DNA from: Hymenoscyphus infarciens
Taxonomy: Eukaryota; Ascomycota; Leotiomycetes; Helotiales; Helotiaceae
Length of the DNA stretch: 64,000 nucleotides
Direction: 5' to 3'
NCBI GenBank assembly: GCA_001414345.1
Contig: LLCB01000052.1
Coordinates: forward strand, 62,001-126,000
Part shown: positions 11,141-22,646 of the stretch, piece by piece
Layout of the letters: every line of letters starts with the position of its first letter
How positions within the stretch are numbered: position 1 is the stretch's first letter
The notes under the pieces: generated by a model
Database searches by the model: none
What the model was told of the DNA's origin: nothing
Seen by the model: the letters and a program-made list of their open reading frames with translations, nothing else
Made by a program: the position numbers and the translations under genes

Positions 11141-12943
11141 ATGTCATCTTCAACTTTACCAATTAGAACTTTGGTTGTACCATCAGGCGAACAAGTCATC
11201 ATCTACATTGACGAGAACGCCGGTGACGAAAGAGGGCCACGGGTACCGTTAAAGGCCCATTCTCAACATTGTTTGCTGCATACGTTCGCTTTTCTCCTGA
11301 ATCAAGTTCCCCTCCGCCAATTTTCAAAGCTCGCATAGCAGCCAACGAGGTTGCAAAAACTGCCATGAAGAAAGTGCTTGGACGGTATAACGAATATTTA
11401 AACGAGCTTCATAAAGTGGAGGAAGAAGAGGAGGCTAGGAAAATTTTATTGGCCGAGACAAGGAAGGTCGTCATCAAGCAAGATGAGAACCTTCCAGTTG
11501 CCATCAAAATGAAAATCTCTGATAGTTAGCCGAGTGGAGTTATCTTGGGCAACGAGAGCATAGCTGGGACTCGTGTTGGAGTTGTTGGGCGCACCGATAT
11601 AGGTGACGTTCGAAGCACCAAGACACAGACATTCGTCTACCTTTCAGACACTCGAGGCATCCTTTCATGCATGTTTTCCGGTCACCTCCATGATACTGCC
11701 CCAAGATTGCTTCAAAGGTAAGCAACACTAGAAGTGTATGGCGAGATGAAAGAATCCCCGCCCAATAAAAAGGCCCCTGGAGACCGCGAATTGCGCGTCG
11801 ATTTTTATTCTATCATTGGAGAAGCTCCAGGTTGACCAGAATCCTTCAGCGCCATAATTCCCGACGATGCAAAGCAATCAGCATTATCAGATCTCGGGCA
11901 TCGTGTGCTTCGACGACCAGAAGAATCAACTGTTATGAAGACGCGTTCTTCAACACTTGATACTTTCCGACAGTATTACAAGCTTCATGGAATGCGAGAG
12001 TCGACTGCACCATCTTTTGTTCAAACTCAAGTTGAAGGAAGGGGTTCGCTTTTCGGTCTTGATTACTATGGTCAACGTGCGTACTTGACCCAAACCTCGC
12101 AGTTATACCTTGAAACGCAACTTCTTATCCTTGGGGAGTGTTACACCATTCAATCCTCATTTTGAGCCGAAAACTCACATACTCGACGCCATCTAGCCGA
12201 ATATACCCACATCGAGGGCGAACTCGACTTTATCGTCTTTGAGGAATTACTACTGCATATCGAGGATATCATTTGTGGTGTCATCGGCATGTTGCTAGCC
12301 GACCCCGAAACCGCAGCTTACATCCAAACTCTCAACCCTGGTTTCTAAAGTCCGCCTCGGTCTCTCAAACGCATGAGATACTCAGAAGCAAATGAAGGGC
12401 TCAACGAACACGATAACATGGCTGAAGAAGGGCAGCCCCATACTTTCGGCGTAGATATCGCTGAGGCTGCAGAGCGAGCCATGACAGATCAAATCGGTGA
12501 ACCTATTATGCTCACACACTTCCCAGTTGCACTTAAAGCTTTCTATATAAAGAAAAATGCATCCGATCTCCGTGTCACAGAAAGTGTTAATGTTCTTGCA
12601 CCAGGTGTGGGAGAGGTTGTGGGTGGAGGGATGAGAATTGAGGATTATGAGGAGCTCATTTCGGTTATGAAGGAGAACAAGTGGGACTCGGAATCTTATG
12701 CTGATCAACGGAAGTAAGTAGAACTCTTATTCTAGGAGGCGTTGATGTGTGGCTAATTATTTGACTTAGGTACGGAACAACACCCCACGGTGGTTATGGA
12801 GTCTTGAGAGATTCCTCGCTTGGATTTTGGATCGTTTTACTATTCGTGAATGTGTTCCGTTTCCACGATATCCCGGCAAATGGTAAGCTGCTTGCTTCTA
12901 ATCCCACTGATTATTGATACTGACGTTCTCTAGTACTCCGTAA
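11141..12943 (+). pseudogene. Asparaginyl-tRNA synthetase (cytosolic type) pseudogene
   Basis: AsnRS charges tRNA-Asn and is a class II synthetase. Nearly the whole fungal cytosolic protein can be followed: N-terminal YIDENAG and GTVKGPFSTLFAAYVRF, the linker ending EDNLPVAIK-like at 11480, GVVGRTDIGDVRS and FVYLSDTRGILSCMFSG (anticodon-binding fold), GHRVLRRPEESTVMK, FVQTQVEGRGSLF and YLTQTSQLYLE (motif 2 region), RRHLAEYTHIEGE, VTESVNVLAPGVGEVVGG, YGTTPHGGYG and LERFLAWILDRFTIRE (motif 3), with the C-terminal CTP after a last intron. It is disabled by a frameshift near 11238, stops at 11527 (TAG), 11719 (TAA), 11833 (TGA), 12163 (TGA, where Arg is expected) and 12346 (TAA), and a further frameshift at 12800 inside motif 3 that removes GL of GYGLGLERF. 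Two introns at the end keep their splice sites. An intact copy must exist elsewhere in the genome. Confidence 0.9.
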
Positions 12944-14239
12944 GCAGCAATTCCGTGACGCGGTTTTGCAGCGCCTCGACGAGTCGCGATTTCTTCAACA
13001 CTGAAAGAGATGAAAGGTTTAATTTTGGGATCGGAGTAAGAATTTAGAGGAAGGGAGTTGGTTGTCGAAGATAAGAACCTCTTTTCATGTGGTTTTTATG
13101 AATTATTGCCTTTCTCTTAAGTTCTGGTCTTTTGCGAAACGGGTTTATAGCTTAACATAAGCGCTTCCCTAAGATCACTTCCTATCCCGAGTTCAAGTCT
13201 TTGATCGGAATGCACCGTTAGTTCTCCGAGCCTCAGTGAAATTTGTACTGACCGCAGACTTTGAAATGGAATTGTAATGGAACTCGTCTTCCTGTATTGC
13301 TTCTGATTAAAATAAACTACCAGTGAATACAACAGTCCCTACTCGCCCTACTACAAAACAAAACAAAGACAAAAGAAACTTCAAACTCTTAAATAGGCAT
13401 CTTTACAGCCAATTAATTAGTAGAACCCTGTATAGCTCAACGACTATATAGGCTACATATTAATGTCTTCGAAAAACAAGATGCGGGTGCCCATGTATTA
13501 ATATGAAAGATCTAGTATAGAATCGATAGCTACAATTATAACTAGGTAATAGTACGTTTGACCCGGCTGCCTCGAAAGAGTATGTGGAATTTTGAAACTT
13601 TTACTTTTGCTTTTTTAGAGGTCTTAGTGTTTTGTTTCTAAGAGACCTTGGTTTTTATTTTATTTTATGGAATTGTTGTCTTTTTGGCGGCTTTACTTAG
13701 CGAGTGATGCTCTAGGGTGTTAGTGAATGAGAGTAGGTTAATGATACCCCCTTGGTACACGCCGTGAACTTCTCTCAACAAACGTCTCGATGAATGTTGT
13801 TTTGCTTCTTATATTCACCAGTATGTTTCAAGAGTGTTTGACTGAGAATCGTAGATATGTAGGCACTCCTAAAGTTTTATCTTATCTCTAGGTTTAGCAG
13901 TAGATTCGAGTTGGATAGGGCGCACTTCAAGTTGATTAGACATTCTAGGGAAACATTTAAACAATAGGTAACTTGGCTACCACACTACTACGAGGAGTGA
14001 TCGAGGCTGACTTTTCACGAGGACCTTACCTAGCTTTTTTAATTCAAATAGAGGCGGAGAGTCTTCGCTTTAATGAACAATTAAGGATTTCTTCTAAAGT
14101 TCTGAACTAAATTGGCTCAGGATACTAAGCAGATAGAATGTTAGGTGGTGAAACGTGTTGGTTTTCGACCCGAGATGAACTTTTTGGGCTTGGTGCGATC
14201 ACGTGCATTGGCTTGGCAAGTTCGGAATATTTCCTAGCG

Positions 14240-14441
14240 CACCAGGGGCTGCAAGAATTCGTGACTGTATTCTATAATTGTTCTAACTCCTTTAGAACAA
14301 TAAACATATTAAAATCTTAATTATTTACGCCTTTTAGGATAATATAATCGATTTCTTAAGTCTCGCATAAACAATAGAAGGAGTAGTAGAGAGTTGGTTA
14401 ACTATTCGCCAGTCAGTCACGAATTCCTGCATCCCCTGGTG
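14240..14441. repeat. 28-bp inverted repeats flanking about 146 bp (MITE- or hairpin-like)
   Basis: The left arm 14240-14267 (CACCAGGGGCTGCAAGAATT...) and the reverse complement of the right arm 14414-14441 match at 26 of 28 positions. The interior is AT-rich. I could not identify target-site duplications, so a transposable element end is only a possibility. Confidence 0.6.
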
Positions 14442-14721
14442 GCGGGCTCGCAAACCCGCAATCTGCACCACAATCTGGAATAACCCTACGTAGAAAGATT
14501 GTAAAAACAAAATAAAAACATGAGTGGATGCAGAGAGTGTTAATTAAATGTATCGTAGCGTGCGCAGAGCTCTTAGTCCATCTGCATTGATTTATGCGAG
14601 TTGGGGTCTGTTCTCGGTCAGCCTAATTACTTCTTGTCTAGGGTAAGCAACCCATCTAAAATTCAAGACAATCTAGGAACGGCTTCCACCTTTCCTTTTT
14701 CTGATATTGTATATTTCTTAA

Positions 14722-14727
14722 GTCTCT

Positions 14728-14758
<31 letters not shown>

Positions 14759-14759
14759 G
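14722..14759. repeat. CT microsatellite
   Basis: A run of CT dinucleotides, interrupted by single T insertions, on the + strand. Confidence 0.9.
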
Positions 14760-15311
14760 TTTCTGCTAAATACTAGAATCATGGTTTATGTCCTATTATT
14801 GATTCCTGTTACCTACAGCTTCTGCTCACAACCTCATTCAGTTGAACCCGCCCGGTTTTCCAGTTTCGATGAGCTTTGGAGTTATGCAGCCAGCGAAAGT
14901 TCGCATTGACTTAGATCGTCCCCTATGAGGGAGGCACATCGAAGTCTGCAGCGTAGGTTTGGGCTGGAGAGGTATGATCTTCCATGGGGCCAGATAATTT
15001 TTCAATGGGAAGAGCAATTGAGCTGAAGGTAAGCCACCACCGGGCTGCGCTCTGCCCCGACGAGGCTAACTTGTTCATCAAGTCTCCCTATGGCAATTAC
15101 ACAAGAGACTTCATCGAAGACCCAAAAAAATCTCGCATCAACTCAGACGTTGCTTCGAGCCTCGAATAATACCATCCGTTCCCTCTCGAGACCCTGGACT
15201 CCGCATCGTTGCTCCTTGCCGCCATCGCTGTGGTTTCCTACACCTCCCATAAAATCGACGAATGCCTCACCAAGACACTAAACGTATGCGGCAATCGAAA
15301 TACATACCACC

Positions 15312-18300
15312 ATGCTTGAACCGTTATCAGCTTTAAGCGTTGCGTGTGCTGCTGTTCAATTTGTTGATTTCAGTGTCAAGTTGGTGTCAAAAGGGGCCCA
15401 GTTATATGATAAGGGGAGCTTGGCCAACAATGATGAGCTCGAGTCGATCACAAAAGACTTGAATCGGCTCATGGGAAACATCATAACTAGTACTAGTTAT
15501 CCAGGACAAAGCCGAGCTGGCATCACCAGACAGCCAGCCTCCAAAGAGGAGGAGGCAATGCTTCGAGTCGCTGCGTCTTGCAAGCACGTCGGGAAAGAGT
15601 TGCTAGATCTTCTTGGTAGCTTGAAAGTACAAAATTCCGAAACAAACATCGGCCACGGAGTGGATAGCTTCCGGGCTGCCTTGAGAGACATCAGAAAGAA
15701 AGGCGATGTTCAGGATACAAAGAAGCGTTTGCAGGATATTCAGGCTCAACTGAGCATTCATCTGTTAAGCCTCCTTAGGTGCTCCCTAACGAGAAATGTC
15801 CATATTTGAAGGATATCGAAAGCTTACCATTTCCAGTGACGAGCAATCCAGAGTGTTACTAGCTTTGAACGGCATTTTGTCTGAGAATCAACGGATCGAG
15901 ACAGCCACAAACAATAAGATAGATAAATTGCGTCGGGAAATTGTTCAAGGACTTCGAAGTCAAAACACCAATCGAATCGACTACGAGTCCTTTGGCGGAA
16001 TAGGAATGAAGTGTTACCATCTAGCTGAGGAGGGGCAACGGGTTTCTGTAGCGGTCGTTTTGCGTATCCTAAACTTCCGGTCCATCAAAACCCGGCAAGC
16101 GTCGATCAAAGTAGCAAACAAAAAAATATTTGAGTGGATGTTCGGAGAATTGAATAATGGCGATCGTCGACAGCCACGATTCCTGGGTTGGCTTAGATAT
16201 TATGACGGAACATTTTGGGTGTCCGGCAAACCTGGATCTGGCAAATCCACTCTTATGAAGCACTTAGTCGATCATATAACTACGCGCACAATGCTTGAAT
16301 ATTGGGCATATTCAGAAAAGCTAGTTATTGCTAGCTACTTTTTCTGGAGCGCCGGCAATTCGATGCAGAAAACCCAGCAAGGACTTCTCCAGTCGTTTCT
16401 TTACCAAATACTCAGCCAATGCCCGGAACTCATCGAAAAGCTACGTCAGTCATGCTGGAGCGCAGTCAATCTAGGTGACGACCATGGCCCATATATTTGG
16501 ACTTATCAGCAACGTATTGATGGACTGGCGGAGGTAGCAAACCAAGATATATTGCCCGTCAAGTTTTGTTTTTTTGTTGACGGTTTGGACGAATACGAAG
16601 GGGAAGACTTTGACATTATCAACATACTACGTGAACTATCCCTTTCGTCAAATGTTAAATAATGTGCTTCGAGCAGGCCGTGGAATGCCTTCAAAAAAGC
16701 CTTTGGGAACAATCCTAAGCTCCAGCTTTCCATCCAGGACTTTACCAAAGACGACATCAAGTTGTTTGCTAAAGATACCCTCTCAGAAGACCCCAACTTC
16801 ATCAAGTTGGCTTCGCGGGATAATGGGTATCTTAAGCTCATCGAAGACATCACCGAAAGAACCCAAGGTGTTTTTTTGTGGGTATATTTGGCCGTCCGAT
16901 CTCTGATCAGGGGATCGGTCGACGATAATAACATGGCCCAAATGCAGAAGAGGCTCAACGCATTTCCATCCGACTTGGAAAGCTATTTCCAGCAGATGCT
17001 GGATTCCGTTGAGGATATATATCATGAACGGGCAGCGCAGACCTTCCAGCTGGTCCTTCACGCGAACCCAGAATTGACCACGACCGATTATTGGTTCTTC
17101 GAGAAAGAAGCAGACGACCCCAATTACAATCCACAATCAATTCCCATGATTGCAATGCCCGAAATTGCAGAATTATGAGCAAGAGACAATATGTCACGTA
17201 AATGCTTATTGTCGAGATCTCGTCGAGTTCACACTCCACCAAAAAGGTAACCACCTAACATAGTTTTCCTATCATCCACCAACCATGTCTTGAAAACCCA
17301 CTGCTCATAATTATTGATTTTATGGTATTGGGACTTCTGTTATTCTGCCATCGGTTCTTACCAACTTTGCCTCGTATCTCTCATTTATTTTGTGCTTGGC
17401 AAGTGTCAAGGCGATCGAAATGAGGAAGCTCTGGGCGTGCGTACATATTGAGGACCTGAAGTTTCTAGTCCAAGTAACGCTCTTGAAATTAGTGCGCTCT
17501 TGAAATTAGTGTCGGGCTAGCCTATGTTTCCAACCTGTTTCATTTTGCAAAATCAAAGGGCGCCCCGGCTTGTTTCTAATGGGTCCTTAACTCACTTCAA
17601 TAGGGCCTAGATCAATCAAATGGAATTCCGACATAGTATTTCTCCATCGGACTGTCAAGGACTTTCTAGGGACGAACGAAGTCCAAGACTTGCTTGGAAA
17701 GCGAGCAGGTACCGGTTTCGATGCTCTTACCACACTTTGTAGAGTTCAACTGGCTCTAACCAAATTTCCCCATCAACACAATGATCCTGGCATGAAAAAC
17801 ATTTTCCAAAAATTTCAGTACGCCCGTGAAATTGAAATTATCAAAGGAGAAATTCATGAGGACCCCCTAAACTACGAGTTCGAGCGGTGGATAACTAATT
17901 ATCGCACGAGTCGGGGCTTGTCTTTCGAGCTGTTGAAAGGCTGCGAAAATACGAGTACAGGGGTATTTATCAGTGCTGCTACTAAAGCAGGTCTATGCCT
18001 CTATGTTAGTCGAAGACTGGAAAAGAGACCCGAATTGTTGAAGCCGACTGGAGGTAGCGGGTCACTTTTGAGAGTGACGTCTGGCTCAACCGCAGCGAAG
18101 ACCTCATCCCTCTGCGCTGTTCCTCATTCGCCATGGGCAGTGAACCTTGTTATGATCGAAGTACTTCTCGCTCGAGGGGCGGACCCCAATGAACGAGTGG
18201 CTGAACGGGAAACGACCATTTTGGGCAGTACAAGTACAGGACGCGACCTCTCGCGATACCTCGTTAGTGCGGCAGAACTTTTTATCAGATACGGAGCAGA

Positions 18301-18583
18301 TTTCAATAGGAAGATGGAGATTGATGCGAAGCGTACTCCGTTGGCTATATTACGAGAAAGCCTACTGCCTGAGCACTATAGGCGCATTGAGGCCTTAGTT
18401 GTTGAGCACCAAGCAGCTTCTGCGCCCGAGATGAAGATTCCTTCATTAGAAATTGAGGGTCGGGAACAAGTCACTGAGACAAATCCGCCTTCTGTTCCTG
18501 GAATAGACCACTTACATTTGCAAGCCGAAGTCGAGAGTCAGGTGAAGAAATCTACCGGGTTTTGTAGGTGTGTCGTTTTGTAA
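15312..18583 (+). pseudogene. NACHT-type STAND (NLR-like) gene with ankyrin-like C-terminus, disrupted
   Basis: Fungal STAND proteins are nucleotide-switch regulators, several of which control allorecognition cell death. N-terminal region: PLSALSVACAAVQFVDFSVK with the helical segment usual for fungal STAND proteins. A clean intron (15779-15836) restores SIHLLSLLSDEQSR. The NACHT domain has the P-loop GTFWVSGKPGSGKSTL at about 16206-16255, Walker B CFFVDGLDEYEG at 16570 and SSRPWNAFKKAFG. A TAA at 16660 interrupts NVK-CASSRPW, within a motif that is otherwise conserved. A second lesion, a frameshift at about 17110-17170, precedes NAYCRDLVEF. A long 355-nt intron-like stretch (17247-17603) then restores VFLHRTVKDFL, and the tail has ankyrin-like EVLLARGADPNERV and LFIRYGADFNRK. 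Either a pseudogene or a gene with two sequence errors. Confidence 0.82.
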
Positions 18584-18646
18584 ATCTTTTCACATTCCAC
18601 GACCCTAATATATCATGTTACTCCAAACTCGAGGTAAAAGACTCAA

Positions 18647-19392
18647 CTACTCCCTCTTAACATCAAACATAGATCCTACCAATTCTCGAAGTTGCGGATG
18701 TTCCCACCCCGCCAAAGCTGCCTCAATCTTCTCCAACACTCCCTCCGCAAGCCCCTCCTTTCTATTGGAATACAAAATCAAACCACCCGTTGTGAAAATT
18801 GATCCTGGCGTGAAAACGACAAGCCATGCGTCGTCATTAGTTTTCTCGTACCCTAGAATTTCCCATTTGCTGCTCGCAATCTTCAGCCAACCGGTTCCAC
18901 GCCATTCGTAGGTTCCTTGGTGGTTGGGGACGGGGGTATCTGTTCCGTTCACGGATTTGAAATTTGGAGAAGTGAGGGATTGGTAGGTGGTTGAGTTGTC
19001 GAGATGCGAGGGGGGTGAGTCGGAGGCAGAGGTTGTGGTGGTTTTGGAGATGGGGGGGTCTCCGAATGTGACACTGGGGTTGCGTTTGTCTTTCCACTAC
19101 AGGATCTCGGAGTCAGTATACTTCTTTAGGAATGTTTGAGGAGTAGAATGTCTGAGAATCTCAAGGACTAGGGAGGTGTTCCGAAAATTTCACTGACAAA
19201 GAATGTCTCAAAGCTAGGGTTTACCCAGAGAGGTTATTTTACTCGGAGAAACTGAGTACTTACGAAGGGAACGGAAGTTCGAATTATATGCCAGGTACCG
19301 AGTATCTTGTCAATGGTGGGGATCCCACTTGCTGACTCGATGTTTGCGTCACCAAACGAGCTGGGTAGTCGGAGTGAAACTGGTAATGCCAT
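18647..19392 (-). CDS. Lipocalin-like (calycin fold) small protein
   Basis: Two exons, 19392-19264 and 19096-18647, join in phase (GTAAGT...TGTAG) to give 192 residues. Near the N-terminus stands the lipocalin signature-like segment IDKILGTWHIIRTSVPFW followed by NPSVTF. Later come YEWRGTGWLKIASSKWEILG and WLVVFTPGSIFTTGGLILYS, which look like the strands of a calycin barrel, and a closing helix. No signal peptide is visible, so a cytosolic protein that binds a small hydrophobic ligand is likely by family, with the ligand unknown. The central part (19030-18970) is rich in Thr and Ser and may be a loop. The family call rests on the GxW start and strand pattern and is an inference. Confidence 0.75.
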
Positions 19393-22300
19393 TTCTCGAG
19401 TCAACGCTGTATGCTGCGATGGTGGGTGGGGGAATAATTGAGTAAGTTAGGCACACCTCCTTGGTTTACAAAATATAAATTGAAAGCATACAGAAAGTGG
19501 AAAGTGGAAAGGGATATATGGAGTAGGGAACAAAAGAGATCAGTATTTTATTGATGTGATGTTGTTACCTCAAGTAATTTACACAAGGGACACAACGTAC
19601 TTCCACCAGCCGAGTCCTGCATACGGGGAATTTTGAAATTCGCCTCGATGCAGAAACCCGTCTCAGTGAGAACACAACATGTGCAAATCATATCGGTCGC
19701 ATATGGTTGGCAATGGAAGCATTCTCTTTACCTCGTTTACATATATTTAACCCTTCTGAAAATTTTCTCTCGAGAGGTATGCATACCCAAGTCATATAGC
19801 TCATAGCTCACAGCTACACGGATCTTCGCCTTCGTTTCAATACAGTAACCATGAGCTCGTAGACAGGAAAATTTGTGTCATTGTACTACTGTAGTTATCC
19901 ACGTGAAAACTTTTGGTGTATTGCCTTCAGTTTAGAAGTGATATTTGCTTTAAGACCTGCTGATACGTGCAGAATCCAGCTGACACCAGCATCATAGATG
20001 ATTCCTATTTTAAAACGGATCAGAAATCTAGCAGAGTTTCAATTGTATCTTCAGGGATTGATTCAAATATATTTTGTCTTATCGAGAATTCTTTTAGCAC
20101 TGAAGAGTAGAATCTTGAGTCCCTTTAGGAGCCATCGGGCCATTTAGCGAGGGGTTCCCCTCTAGCACATTAAACAATACGGAGGTATCAGACATCTTTA
20201 GTTTCATCCCGGTCAAAAATATTCTAATTTGACTCGATTAGTCTTGGCTTTCTATGGTCAAGAAAATTAGTCTAATCATTAAAAAGAGAATGCACTTTAA
20301 TTTGAATGCCATGTAAAACGCGCACGCCGACTTTACCCTTCTCCCTTATTCAATTGATATGTGAGCCAGTTTAGTGAAAACTCCAGCGTAGGGTCAACAG
20401 TTCATGCATGTCATTTAACCCCAACGGGGGTGTGATCTACTAAAGGGTGCAGGGTAGTTGAGATCATTTGGTCGATTGGTAAGGTGTATGCAACTAGAAA
20501 GTTACGGTCACGAAACAGGCACCATTGAGGGGACTTGGTTGGATAGGACTTACAAGTCTTATGCGAGGACAACAGGCTAAATTCAAAAGCGATGAAAAAG
20601 GCCGGTGACAAAGCAAGGAATGAAGGGGTTTTTACTAATATTTTCAAGTGGAAGGGAGAATGTTATGTGCATGCTAATTAGTGATGGAATCTATCGTTTG
20701 TGTCGGGTCTCATCTCACTCGAGTACCTCACTTGAGTTTCATTTATTAACCTCCTTTGTACACATTGCCATTGGTGGAAAGCTTCCCCATTTTTTCAAAC
20801 GTTATTTTTATTGGCAATGCTATATCTGGGAAAGAATTGGTGAATATTCTAGTTTAGACCTATTGTGAACGGTGTGGAGTGTAATTGGCCACGAAAGAAA
20901 CTTTGAAGACGAAAAACGGCCAGTTCTCCGCTTACCAGGATAGAGTGGAGGTCCTTATGGCAAACAGAAAGAAATTATCAGCGAAGATCTCGGGAGCTGG
21001 TGCGATAGATAACTGTGCAGTACACTTCCCGACTCACACATCAGTACCTCGCCTGCTATATCACCAAGCAGAAGTTTGGAAGAGAAGGAAGGTTATAACT
21101 CCCAGTTCTCAACAAGTGTATATACGACAAGAGTATGGGGTACATTCAGTTTGAGGAAACGTCAGAACTTTGGGGGTCTTCGGTGGAAAAGACTTCGAGA
21201 CGGGAGATGCTAGAAGGCGGGTAGTAAGTATATAGCTGAATGTCAAAAAATGTCATATTCTTCCCGACAATCAATTTTGTTGCAGTCTTTGTTCTGGCTA
21301 GCTTTTTTATTCCAGTCAGCCCTCTGCCAGGCCATAGCTCGGTGTGAATTTCACACCTCAACCAACAAGCCTCCTTTCTGAAAACAAATCGCCAAAGTTT
21401 CGTTCATCAAAATCTAGTCATTGCCACATACATTTGAAGAGTTGAGAACTTCCTAATTACGTTGTATTCAAAGGCAAATCATCCGAAATCGCATTCAAGC
21501 GTAAAATCGAAAGCTCTTCACACAGCACTTGGTGCGAGAAGAATAAACAAACCTTGAGTCCGAGGGGGAGAGGATTTATACTCCGGGCAAACGTCTTTTT
21601 GGCCATAGCTTGATGGGTCTTCATTCGGTCTCAAGCGTGAAGAAGTAGAGGAAGGAGCGGTGTGTCAACGCCCTGACGACAAAGCTGCAACTAACCTCGA
21701 TAACTCGCCAGGTCGCTCCTTCGCGCCACCCATGCGGCCTCGATACCTCGACGAGACTGACGGGAATTCCACTCCTTACTCCTTTGTAGTGGCCCTCCCA
21801 GTCTGAAAGTCTGAATCTCGACCTCGACTACAACCCCGCACCACGTTAGCACAACCACGCTAGGGGAGGGAGCGTTATGGAAGGGGTGGTTTTCAGAGAA
21901 GTATATAATTCTCTTTTGAGTGAGAGAATATCCAGAAGCAGAAATTAGTCTGCAACTTCTTGTTGCACAGAGGAGAATAACCTGCCCAAGTAGATGGATC
22001 GTGCCGTTTGCTCAATCATCGTTGCGATGCCTGTCGCTGCAAAATTTCCGGTCTGGTTCGAGGGTATGGGATGGGAGAGGGAAAGTAAGCTTAAGATTAT
22101 GGAGAAATTACGGGTAAATTGAAAGCGATCTCGGCCCGAAGCCTCCCGCCCCGGACTAATATAAATCCACAGCCAAGCCGGTACACAACCGAAGAACCAT
22201 GAAGATTTTGTACCTCCATCTGCACCTCAACGCATCTACATGATTTTATCCACGAACCAGGCATGTTGAACTACCGCGCTAATGATGGCACCCCGGACTG

Positions 22301-22646
22301 AAAATTGCTATACGGCCACAAATTTCCTGTTACGCTGTTACGAAAATCTTCCGTTGCGGGGAAACCATCGAACCATACATAAGCGCGCCTCGGAGAGTCC
22401 CTGGTAACCCCGCGTTGTCGAGCTCATAGTGGAGCCTCATCTTTACCCAGCTTGGTAGGGGAGTGGTGAAAAGATGGATTTCCTACTGGAGTCAGGCGAG
22501 GAGAGAGGAATGGCACGGGAATGTGATTGCTGGAAGAGAATACAAGAGGAGTGAGGTCGGCATGATGGGTTTGAGATATCACGCGAATCTTGCCCAAGGA
22601 GACCCCATTTCCCTTCGATAGGACTGAGAACATTCCTTTTTTCACC
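19393..22646. other. 3.2-kb gene-poor spacer upstream of the GH3 gene
   Basis: No coding family, RNA gene or obvious repeat was recognised. 19440-21400 is AT-rich with many stops. From 22150 to 22646 the base composition is less AT-rich and probably holds the GH3 promoter. Confidence 0.5.

Larger units (their letters stand above)
12944..15311. other. AT-rich gene-poor region, possibly decayed mobile DNA
   Basis: About 2.4 kb rich in A and T with many stops in all frames and no protein family that I can recognise. It contains the inverted repeat at 14240-14441 and a CT microsatellite. The composition suggests an old, mutated repeat; this is inference. Confidence 0.45.

Noticed and set aside
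14401..14490. Possible tRNA from the GGCGGGCTCGCAAACCCGC stem-loop
   Set aside because: No T-loop or acceptor stem pairing of tRNA; the segment belongs to the right arm of the inverted repeat and its flank.
20605..20868. 87-codon plus-strand frame in the 3.2-kb spacer
   Set aside because: Composition is that of AT-rich noncoding DNA; no signal peptide, domain or neighbouring exon.
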